Source: Leptospiraceae bacterium UBA2033
GTDB taxonomy: Bacteria > Spirochaetota > Leptospiria > Leptospirales > Leptospiraceae
Direction of reading: 5' to 3'
Assembly (NCBI GenBank): GCA_002333425.1
Contig: DDBL01000094.1
Coordinates: 1 to 5,422, forward strand
Length of the DNA: 5,422 nucleotides
Made by a program: the position numbers and the translations under genes. Each line of letters opens with the position of its first letter. The first letter of the stretch is position 1. Below are positions 1 through 5,422 of this stretch, in pieces. The notes beneath the pieces are model-generated. The model was not told the DNA's origin. It saw only the letters and a program-made list of their open reading frames with translations, and did no database searches.

Positions 1-2433
1 CCTACGAATGACAGGTTGACCCTTTACATTAGCTTTATTCTCTACTAACATTTTTGTAATTGCGTAAAGATCGTGCCGGGCTGCATGCATCAAAGGAGAA
101 TAAGCCCCTAGGTTTACATCAGCCCCATTTTCTATGAGTAACTTTACAATATCCTTTCGATTCCGGTCGCAAGCATAATGTAATGCTGTTTTTTCTTCTG
201 AATCGAATTGATTGATATTAGCGCCTCTTTTAATTAAGTAGGCAACAATATCTACATGCCCTTCGTCAGCGGCTAACATCAAAGCTGTCGCATCAATACC
301 TAACATCAAAATTGTCGAATCGTCTAAAGAGACCTGATGTTTCTTTGGAGAAATATATTTTTTTTCAAATTCAGCATTTGGGTTTGCTCCTTTTTCAAGT
401 ATTTCTGTTACTTTGGAAAGATTTCCTTTTGACACTGCGTTTAAAAGACTAGAATTTAGTTCATTAGAGCTTAACATATTTTCTTTTCGTATTTTTTGCA
501 TAGCCTTCGCAGTTAATTCATCATTCAAAAGATCATAGCCAACGAAACCTGTTAAGAAATCTCCCATTTCAAGAAAATTAAACTCAAAACCCAATCCATA
601 AGCCGCTCCCGCATTTGCGGAAATTCTACCATATTCGGCTAATGGTAATTTACCACCTTTCGTATATGTTTTTTTTCTACTTACGCCTTTGCGAAACCAA
701 CCGTCTCTATCATCCTCGATCATGTGAAGACGACCATCCGTTCCAAAGCCGATAAGAAAAGTTCGCTGCACTAAACTTTTCTCTGTATTGAATTTCCAAA
801 ATTCATCAAAAAAAGATCCTAATCCAAAATGAATTGGACCTAATGATGCTTGGGCTCCAAAAACAGCACCCGTTGGCTGGATAGTGAAAATATCTGCTAA
901 ATCATAAAATCTATTTTTAAAATAAACACTGACTACAGAATCATTCTGAACTATCGGATTATCTTTACTCAACGGATTTTCTAAACTGCATTTACGAGTG
1001 AATCTTTCTAAATTTTTCGTATCAGACTTTTTATTTGATAATAATTTATCCAATTCGATTCTTTCTTTTTCCCATTTCGCGGCTTCGCAATACTTTTTCT
1101 CTGCATCAAAATACAGACTCAACTCATGTTGGGGATAAGTGAGGTAAGGGTAATTATCTTTTAAAAATTTTATTGTAAATCGTTTATCTTCTATAATATT
1201 TTTATAGTAATTTAGAACCTCTTTTTCTGTTCCTACTTTTCCAATAAATGTAATACCAATATCCATCTTGATAAGGTAAATTTTTTCCAAAATAAACTTA
1301 TTATCTTCTTTGATTAAAGAATCTATTTTATTTAAAAGAGAAGTGAATACTCTTTGTCTCTCTTTAGGATTTTCATCATCAGGATAAACCATAGCAGCAC
1401 GATGTAAATAATCCAGTGACAATACGATCATTCCATCCTTTGAGGCAAATTCAGACGCTTCTTCAAAAAATTTGGAAGCTTTTACCTTATCAGTATGTTC
1501 TTGATCCAATTCAAAATTAAAAAGATCATGAGTAACGCTGAATCCCATTTTCGGTACAATAAGGTTAATATCGAATGGGTTTATTATGTAATTTAAATTC
1601 CCGAGATTACCGGAAGATTTCCAAGCTAAATCATAATACCCTTTATTCTTTGAGACACGATAAACATCATCGAAATAATTTTTTGTCAATTCGTAGTCTT
1701 TATAATCTGAAAAATAGTTTCCCAAAGAACCAAATTCTTTTGAATTTTCATATACCCAGCGATCCAGATAAAGGCTTCCTAAATAGAAACTATTCTCGCT
1801 ACGATCATACTCAAAATTTTTATCCACCAAAAGCTCTTTAGAATTTAATATTAATTTTTGCCTTATAAAAAACTCTTTTGCTTTAGGTAATTTTGAAAGC
1901 ATAGTATTGGAGTAACGATTACCCGCTTGCTCTGAATAGCTTTTTACGTAGTCCTTCAGATTAACTCCTGCATTTTTCAAAGTATGAGACAAACTTCTCA
2001 AATCTCCCAACCCCTCAAATATCTTTATCGCATAATCATAATACTCCTCTGCTTTTAAATAATCTCCTTTACCTTTATAAAAATCCCCATAATCATGCAA
2101 CACCCACGCATAATGCGAATTATTCGTAAGCCCAGCCTTTTCATAAATAGCCTTCGCTTTATCCAAGTTAGTAAGTTTTCCATCAATCTTTGCAAGTGCT
2201 TTAAGAACGATTGGATTAGAACTTTCCTTCCCAGCAATTTTTTTAAATTGTTCATCGATCACGTAAGCATCCTTATCAAATAATTTCTCCGCGTCTTTTG
2301 TTTTGAACGCGAGGATGGTTTGCAGTTTCGCAGGATCATCCCCCGCTTGCTTCGGTGGGAGTTCGTAACGAATGGTCTCGCGGCTAACGCCGCAGGATAG
2401 TGTGAGTAGGAGGATTAGTAGGATTGGTTTCAT
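1..2433 (-). CDS. TPR/ankyrin-repeat lipoprotein, 3' end outside window
   Basis: The frame is open for 811 codons from ATG at 2433 to the left edge; I checked every codon and found no stop. The N-terminus has a short hydrophobic signal ending in a lipobox L-T-L-S-C with Cys14, so the product is probably lipid-anchored in the envelope. Residues about 50-330 look helical and solenoid-like, with one clear TPR at about 109-142 (YGDFYKGKGDYLKAEEYY). Residues about 504-640 form a glycine- and aromatic-rich, beta-looking segment ending DFLTGFVGYDLLNDE. From about 660 there are at least four ankyrin repeats (for example ATALMLAADEGHVDIVAYL near 715 and TALHYACDRNRKDIVKLL near 750), with an insertion of about 20 residues between the first two. 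These repeats bind protein partners in known families; the partner here is unknown. The start is supported by AGGAG eight bases upstream and by an ATGA overlap with the stop of the upstream lipoprotein gene, implying coupled translation. Confidence 0.9.
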   Translation of the reverse strand, partial: MKPILLILLLTLSCGVSRETIRYELPPKQAGDDPAKLQTILAFKTKDAEKLFDKDAYVIDEQFKKIAGKESSNPIVLKALAKIDGKLTNLDKAKAIYEKAGLTNNSHYAWVLHDYGDFYKGKGDYLKAEEYYDYAIKIFEGLGDLRSLSHTLKNAGVNLKDYVKSYSEQAGNRYSNTMLSKLPKAKEFFIRQKLILNSKELLVDKNFEYDRSENSFYLGSLYLDRWVYENSKEFGSLGNYFSDYKDYELTKNYFDDVYRVSKNKGYYDLAWKSSGNLGNLNYIINPFDINLIVPKMGFSVTHDLFNFELDQEHTDKVKASKFFEEASEFASKDGMIVLSLDYLHRAAMVYPDDENPKERQRVFTSLLNKIDSLIKEDNKFILEKIYLIKMDIGITFIGKVGTEKEVLNYYKNIIEDKRFTIKFLKDNYPYLTYPQHELSLYFDAEKKYCEAAKWEKERIELDKLLSNKKSDTKNLERFTRKCSLENPLSKDNPIVQNDSVVSVYFKNRFYDLADIFTIQPTGAVFGAQASLGPIHFGLGSFFDEFWKFNTEKSLVQRTFLIGFGTDGRLHMIEDDRDGWFRKGVSRKKTYTKGGKLPLAEYGRISANAGAAYGLGFEFNFLEMGDFLTGFVGYDLLNDELTAKAMQKIRKENMLSSNELNSSLLNAVSKGNLSKVTEILEKGANPNAEFEKKYISPKKHQVSLDDSTILMLGIDATALMLAADEGHVDIVAYLIKRGANINQFDSEEKTALHYACDRNRKDIVKLLIENGADVNLGAYSPLMHAARHDLYAITKMLVENKANVKGQPVIRR
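2341..2400. repeat. G+C-rich hairpin patch at 5' end of ankyrin lipoprotein gene
   Basis: These 60 bases are about 62% G+C inside a gene that is otherwise near one third G+C. They hold a perfect hairpin GCGGC-TAAC-GCCGC (2380-2393) and a small dyad TTCG-TAA-CGAA (2362-2372). They encode the residues at and just after the lipobox cysteine. The composition jump suggests an inserted dispersed repeat that has been recruited into the coding frame, but I could not compare it with other copies. Confidence 0.4.
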
Positions 2434-3560
2434 GGGGTTTGCTCCTGTGGGGTTATTTTATTCGGTGTAATTATTTTCATAAATTGTTGCAATAAATACA
2501 TTAGAATTCCTTGATTCTGACTTTCTTTAAAACTTGGCTTAGCTTTTAAGAGCTTATTATCCTTGGTTACAAAATTACAATTTTCCGGTTTACTACAATC
2601 GAATGTTACACCTTCGGCTATTAAGTGTTCTGCGTAATATGGATTTAACCTGTATCGATCTATTTTATCATCTTTATCTTTTACATTAACAACTAGTTCA
2701 TTTGGTTGATAGAATTTTTTTTTACTTTCTGGTGCAAATTCAAAAGCGCCGGAATCAATTGCGCATTCCTTTAGCCTTTCTTCCCATACAAACATTGCAA
2801 AATATTCGTCTACTTTCTCTTTTGTCTTAGGATCAATGCATCTTAAAGGAGAGTTTATTAAAAGATCAATTAGTTCAGGCTTCTCGAATTCTCGAACAAT
2901 AAACTCATTAGAGAAATAAGTTTTTGTAACTATTTTTTCTTTTTTTGAAAGAGAAACAAAATTATAGAATGCGGATAAAAAATCGATATTTTCACTTTTC
3001 GTCATTACAAACAGTTCTGGGGCAATGATTTTTTTTGAAAATATAACGAACGCCAAACCCCCAAATTGTTTACTATTAAAATGCTTATCTATCAACTGCT
3101 TAGGATTCACAAAATATTCTAGTTGATATTGAGGATTTTTCCTAGTGAACTCCAATTCTATCTGATGTTGATATTTATAGGAAGAATCAAATTTTATATA
3201 TAGATTTGCAAAAGGGACTTCTGCATTTATAGTCTCCTCTGCTTTTCGAGTTAGCTCTGTTCTTTGTATTCTCTCCAGTTTTACTTTTAATTCTGCCTTT
3301 TCTACATTGAATTTCATTTTACTATTTCTGCATTTGCTATATCTATCTTTGAGGATAACCATGAATTCATTCAGATTTTCTGTCAGGTTAGATTCAATTT
3401 GTTTGTAATCATAATCGTTGCTTTTATTTCTATTTGCATAACCTTTTGGTACTATTTCTGGATTTATATAATACCTATCCTGTAAAATTTTTGTTGTGTT
3501 TGAACACCTAATCAAAGCAAATACAACTAGCAACATCAAAATATATTTTACTGACTTCAT
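2430..3560 (-). CDS. putative lipoprotein of unknown family, 376 aa
   Basis: I do not recognise the family. The N-terminus is a typical export signal: Lys2 and Lys5, a hydrophobic stretch at residues 6-17, then Cys19 followed by Ser-Asn. The lipobox is LIRC, and Arg just before the Cys is atypical, so lipidation is likely but not certain. Residues about 55-110 are charged and probably helical or coiled-coil. The central part (about 115-225) alternates hydrophobic and polar residues and may be beta-rich. Cysteines at 77, 241, 266, 322 and 328 could form disulfides if the protein is exported. The C-terminus is short and polar. The start at 3560 has AAGGAG six bases upstream. The stop overlaps the ATG of the ankyrin lipoprotein gene (ATGA), so the two are probably one operon. 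A weak -10-like TATAAC lies about 40 bases upstream (3600-3605), without a convincing -35. Confidence 0.85.
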   Translation of the reverse strand: MKSVKYILMLLVVFALIRCSNTTKILQDRYYINPEIVPKGYANRNKSNDYDYKQIESNLTENLNEFMVILKDRYSKCRNSKMKFNVEKAELKVKLERIQRTELTRKAEETINAEVPFANLYIKFDSSYKYQHQIELEFTRKNPQYQLEYFVNPKQLIDKHFNSKQFGGLAFVIFSKKIIAPELFVMTKSENIDFLSAFYNFVSLSKKEKIVTKTYFSNEFIVREFEKPELIDLLINSPLRCIDPKTKEKVDEYFAMFVWEERLKECAIDSGAFEFAPESKKKFYQPNELVVNVKDKDDKIDRYRLNPYYAEHLIAEGVTFDCSKPENCNFVTKDNKLLKAKPSFKESQNQGILMYLLQQFMKIITPNKITPQEQTP

Positions 3561-3869
3561 AGAAATCTCCTTAGCTTACATGGTTTATTAAAAGTATGCG
3601 TTATATGAAAAAGAGTAAAAAGAAAGAAGCCTTGCGGATAACTAAGAGTATTCGGCTTAAATAAAAAAACGTAGACAAATCTTTGTATTGCCACGAGTTT
3701 GCGATTCACTCCAGATAAGCGATAGAAAAAATAAGTTTTAGTCAGAGCTTGCTTATATACAAACTTTGTTAAATCGAAAGAACTAGATTTCTTTTTATTG
3801 TAAGAACCTATCTCAAAACTTAAAAGCATACATTTTCCTTCCTTAGGAAAGGAGAATAAGCGAATATTT

Positions 3870-3905
3870 CCGCAACTGTTGCGGCAAGGCGCGACAATGG
3901 TTTTA
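3870..3905. repeat. G+C-rich hairpin patch, possible dispersed-repeat remnant
   Basis: A perfect stem CCGCAA-CTG-TTGCGG (3870-3884) is followed by a G+C-rich run, GGCAAGGCGCGACAATGG. Read on the plus strand it translates as RQGATMV, which resembles the GATLVVA-type peptides I recall from short spurious ORFs in leptospiral genomes. That link is from memory and untested. The surrounding sequence is A+T-rich, so the patch stands out in composition. Confidence 0.35.
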
Positions 3906-3969
3906 TGTTTTGATATAAAAGTTTGGTTGGAGACGACGTTAAGGCAAAATTGCGCTCTAGGCGATAGCG

Positions 3970-4009
<40 letters not shown>

Positions 4010-4105
4010 AAGGAAGAGTCTTGGATTTCATAGGATTGCCTTATGCAATGAGAAAAAAGTAAAGGATAAGGCAAGATATTAATAGTGTGAGATAGGGTTT
4101 TTATT

Positions 4106-4603
4106 TCAAGAAAGAGAGTTCGAAATTTTCTTATAAAGTTCTTTGTTAATCCAAAAACCTTTTTCAATCGCTAGGTCAATGGATTTAATAATATCTTCTA
4201 GAAAACCTTTTTGTTTTGCTTTGATTAACACACCAATAAAACCAGTTTTATTCAAATCATGAAAATCTGCGATTCGTCTAGCATCCACTTCATCAATGAT
4301 TAGAAGCGTTGCATTTTCTTCTTTCGCACGAGCGATTACTTCTGATTCGCCTCTATCCAAATCTTTTTGCAAAGCTCGAATGAAATTTGTATCTTTGACA
4401 GTTTTTACTTCTATGATATTATTTTTTACGAGAGGAGTAAATTTTTCAATGTCTTTTGAATACTCGCCTTTTAAAATTAATTCTTCAAATACTGCATTAG
4501 GAATCATAATGTGACCGTATAACTTTTCTAATAAATCTAGTCTGTCAATCTTTGAAAGATTTATGAGTGGCGAGGAGTTACTAACAACTTTATCCAAGTC
4601 CAT
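4106..4603 (-). CDS. DUF3368-family PIN-like toxin, 165 aa
   Basis: This is a VapC-like toxin, expected to be a metal-dependent RNase that acts in the cytoplasm when its antitoxin is lost. Visible family motifs in order: an N-terminal VVSNSSPLINLSKI (residues 6-19), where Asn9 sits at the usual first acidic position, as is common in DUF3368; Glu40-Glu41 after IPNAVF; LDRGESEVIARA (82-93), with acidic Asp83, Glu86 and Glu88; LLIIDEVDARRIA (100-112), with Asp104 and Asp107; and TGFIGVLIKAKQKG (120-133). The length is normal for the family, so the protein looks intact. The start at 4603 overlaps the end of the antitoxin gene by 14 bases and has only a weak ribosome binding site, which points to translational coupling. 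The RNA target cannot be read from the sequence. The family call is firm; activity is inferred. Confidence 0.88.
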   Translation of the reverse strand: MDLDKVVSNSSPLINLSKIDRLDLLEKLYGHIMIPNAVFEELILKGEYSKDIEKFTPLVKNNIIEVKTVKDTNFIRALQKDLDRGESEVIARAKEENATLLIIDEVDARRIADFHDLNKTGFIGVLIKAKQKGFLEDIIKSIDLAIEKGFWINKELYKKISNSLS

Positions 4604-4841
4604 ATTTTAAATCTTCTTCAAAGGCAACCGAATCATAATGACGTTCAATTTTTCTTTTCCCTAACTCTTCATGAAATTGCCATTTTGATAGACCAGATAA
4701 TTCTCTCGATTTGCCAAACGATAAGATTTTTCTTTCATATAGAGATATTGATAGTTCCAGCAGTAGAACATTCTCCATATCCTGATCCGGTAATTTGAGT
4801 GCTAGCCAAACCTCTTGTGGAATTCTTAATGTATGTTCCAT
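4590..4841 (-). CDS. UPF0175-family antitoxin, 83 aa
   Basis: A small, charged protein of the UPF0175 family, the usual partner of DUF3368 toxins. It is expected to bind and neutralise the toxin and probably to bind the operon's own promoter. The start MEHTLRIPQEVW is followed by a helix with LLLELSISLYERKILSFGKS (26-45). A helix-turn-helix-like stretch runs from about 41 to 63 (SRELSGLSKWQFHEELGKR), and an acidic tail (residues about 69-79, HYDSVAFEEDL) completes the family pattern. The length matches the family. The gene is first in the operon and overlaps the toxin by 14 bases, which favours antitoxin being made first. No good Shine-Dalgarno precedes ATG at 4841; the upstream bases are A/T-rich. 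Confidence 0.87.
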   Translation of the reverse strand: MEHTLRIPQEVWLALKLPDQDMENVLLLELSISLYERKILSFGKSRELSGLSKWQFHEELGKRKIERHYDSVAFEEDLKYGLG

Positions 4842-4861
4842 AAATCTATTTTATTTCTAAA

Positions 4862-4963
4862 TCATAAACCGAGCAAGTCTTTTATTATATTTTGCGCAAA
4901 GTCACGGATAGCCGCAGCATTGTTTGAAAGAATAGTCTGCGATTTATGGTAAGCTCCGTACAT
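4862..4963 (-). CDS. small ORF, 33 aa, possible leader peptide or truncated gene tail
   Basis: ATG at 4963 opens a 33-codon frame closed by TGA at 4864-4862, 20 bases before the antitoxin start. The product begins MYGAYHKSQTILSNN and ends AAAIRDFAQNIIKDLLGL, a plausible amphipathic helix. Its codons (GCT GCG GCT ATC CGT GAC) look more protein-like than random A+T-rich spacer. A GAGG lies seven bases upstream of the ATG, but it is part of the 3' arm of the terminator hairpin and would be masked when the hairpin forms. An in-frame TGA within the hairpin means the frame does not extend upstream. I do not recognise the peptide. It could be a real small gene, a leader of the TA operon, or the surviving C-terminus of a gene cut off by the sequence to its right. 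Confidence 0.35.
   Translation of the reverse strand: MYGAYHKSQTILSNNAAAIRDFAQNIIKDLLGL
4884..4889 (-). promoter_or_regulatory. possible -10 element of the toxin-antitoxin operon
   Basis: The minus strand reads TATAAT here, about 42 bases before the antitoxin ATG. No hexamer close to TTGACA sits at the right spacing, so this is only a candidate. It lies inside the 33-codon small ORF, so if it is real the antitoxin mRNA would not include that ORF. Confidence 0.3.
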
Positions 4964-4995
4964 AAAAAAGCCTCAGCTTTTTAGCTGAGGCTTTC
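4964..4995 (-). terminator. intrinsic terminator, minus-strand transcripts
   Basis: A perfect 12-bp stem (AAAGCCTCAGCT at 4967-4978 pairing with AGCTGAGGCTTT at 4983-4994) has a 4-base loop. On the minus strand it is followed by six T residues. It would end transcripts entering from the right, that is from the G+C-rich block with the 16S-like fragment, and would insulate the toxin-antitoxin operon from them. On the plus strand only three T residues follow the stem, so rightward termination is weaker. Confidence 0.85.
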
Positions 4996-5000
4996 ATATC

Positions 5001-5032
5001 TTAAGTGTAGGCATTAGCCTACACGCACTTAA
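5001..5032. repeat. strong hairpin preceding the terminator
   Basis: GTGTAGGC (5005-5012) pairs perfectly with GCCTACAC (5017-5024) around the loop ATTA. Flanking TTAAGTG (5001-5007) and CACTTAA (5026-5032) can also pair, giving a longer alternative stem. On the minus strand this hairpin lies directly before the terminator, as expected for the 3' end of a structured transcript. Confidence 0.7.
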
Positions 5033-5106
5033 AACCATATGCCCCAGCCAAAAGACCCACCCGCCAGCTCGACTTTCTCAAACTCGAAGAATCTTCCCGA
5101 ACAAGG

Positions 5107-5124
5107 CGCTGTAAAAGTAGCGTG
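5107..5124 (+). repeat. imperfect inverted repeat, left copy
   Basis: CGCTGTAAAAGTAGCGTG here matches 15 of 18 bases of the minus-strand sequence at 5374-5357 (CGCTGTAAAGATAGCATG). Each copy can also fold on itself (CGCT..AGCG here). The two inverted copies flank the 16S-like fragment and the three-way junction. Confidence 0.5.
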
Positions 5125-5304
5125 ACCAAGAGACTTGATTCAACCGGCGAAGAGCGGAAGCCATCAGGCGTGAGTTCTGAGGCCTGCTAGGTTTCGTCCA
5201 TCTGACGAAAGGGGGGATGTCAGTAACTATCTTCGTGAAAAGATAGAATTGCGACCCATAGGGAGCAATTCTGCGAAGCCACTGATCGACATATTTCCTT
5301 TAAA

Positions 5305-5322
5305 AAAGGAGGTGATCCAGCC
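5305..5322 (-). other. 16S rRNA 3'-terminal fragment with anti-Shine-Dalgarno
   Basis: The minus strand reads GGCTGGATCACCTCCTTT, the canonical last bases of bacterial 16S rRNA. An intact gene would have the helix 45 sequence just upstream (of the type GTAACAAGGTAGCCGTA..GGAAGGTGC), but here that flank (5323 onward) is unrelated. This is therefore a fragment or a chimeric junction, not a recognisable 16S gene end. It is followed on the minus strand by TTTT and a small AAAGG dyad. Confidence 0.6.
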
Positions 5323-5422
5323 ATATTCGAGCGACCGAGCGAGAATGGGGTTTTGCCATGCTATCTTTACAGCGTGAGCAGAACGGGCGGATTTCCGATC
5401 CAAATACGAAAAGCCGACTTCA
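5323..5422. other. G+C-rich segment of unknown nature at right edge
   Basis: These 100 bases begin with the direct repeat GAGCGA-CC-GAGCGA (5329-5342), carry the right inverted-repeat copy (5357-5374), and continue G+C-rich to the edge. A plus-strand frame from ATG at 5358 stays open to the edge, but 21 codons are too few to support a gene. A second plus-strand frame is also open. The composition and short repeats suggest a dispersed repeat more than a protein gene. Confidence 0.4.

Larger units (their letters stand above)
4996..5304 (-). ncRNA. candidate structured RNA or rRNA trailer, unidentified
   Basis: This block is much richer in G+C than the genes to its left, has no long open frame, and is dense in hairpins. 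These include CAGGC/GCCTG (5165-5186), TTTCGTC/GACGAAA (5192-5210), CTATCTT/AAGATAG (5227-5246) and AATTGC..CCC/GGG..GCAATT (5247-5270). The last two sit inside an outer pairing of ATGTCAGT (5217-5224) with ACTG..ACAT (5281-5292), which gives a three-way junction. Read on the minus strand it starts at a 16S 3'-end-like sequence and ends at a strong terminator, like an rRNA trailer or an independent small RNA. I looked for tRNA, tmRNA, RNase P RNA, SRP RNA and common riboswitch signatures and found none. The strand is inferred from the terminator. Confidence 0.4.

Noticed and set aside
1575..1841. Plus-strand frame opposite the ankyrin lipoprotein gene
   Set aside because: It is the antisense shadow of a well-supported coding frame. 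The same applies to frames at 2095-2283 (plus), 2055-2255 (minus, other frame) and 4296-4514 (plus).
3557..3829. Minus-strand 90-codon frame ending in an ATGA overlap with the 376-aa lipoprotein start
   Set aside because: Its product is Phe- and Lys-rich with no recognisable pattern, and the frame passes through the lipoprotein's own ribosome binding site. The start context is weak. The overlap looks accidental, though a degraded gene remains possible.
5039..5125. Plus-strand 28-codon frame starting MPQPKDPPASS
   Set aside because: It has no ribosome binding site, lies within the hairpin-dense block, and is too short and proline-rich to support a gene.
5128..5165. tRNA T-arm-like GATTCAACC / GGTTGAATC
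   Set aside because: No acceptor stem, anticodon arm or correct T-loop can be built around it on either strand.
5251..5290. Possible cobalamin riboswitch because of GCCACTG and nearby stems
   Set aside because: The core motifs of that riboswitch family (GGGAA, CCCGCAACTG, the B12 box) are absent.
5358..5422. Plus-strand frame from ATG 5358 open to the right edge
   Set aside because: There are only 21 codons before the edge, and a second plus-strand frame is equally open. Nothing distinguishes it from chance in a G+C-rich repeat.

Overview
The window (about 35% G+C, many A/T-ending codons) looks like a chromosomal or accessory segment of a Leptospira-like spirochaete. That assignment is an inference. 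It rests on two consecutive putative lipoproteins with short signal peptides, low G+C genes broken by short G+C-rich hairpin patches, a UPF0175/DUF3368 toxin-antitoxin pair of the kind common in leptospires, and translated repeat motifs that resemble leptospiral dispersed repeats. No single marker gene proves it.

All supported genes lie on the minus strand, so the layout reads from right to left. Positions 5422-4996: a G+C-rich block with no protein gene. It contains an 18-nt match to the extreme 3' end of 16S rRNA (anti-Shine-Dalgarno included) at 5305-5322 and a series of good hairpins. Positions 4995-4964: a strong intrinsic terminator for minus-strand transcripts. Positions 4963-4862: a 33-codon small ORF that starts right after the terminator T-run. 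Positions 4841-4106: an overlapping antitoxin (UPF0175) and toxin (DUF3368 PIN-like) pair. Positions 4105-3561: about 545 bases without a convincing gene, holding a (TTGC)9 tetranucleotide tract and a G+C-rich hairpin patch. Positions 3560-2430: a 376-aa putative lipoprotein of no recognised family. Positions 2433-1: the first 811 codons of a large lipoprotein with TPR-like repeats, a glycine-rich domain and C-terminal ankyrin repeats; it runs off the left edge.

The two lipoprotein genes overlap by ATGA and are very probably one translationally coupled operon, so their products probably act together at the cell envelope; their function is unknown. The toxin-antitoxin genes form a second, independent two-gene operon. 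The least explained part is the right end: an RNA-like, terminator-ended segment beginning at a 16S 3'-end fragment whose upstream flank is not 16S sequence.
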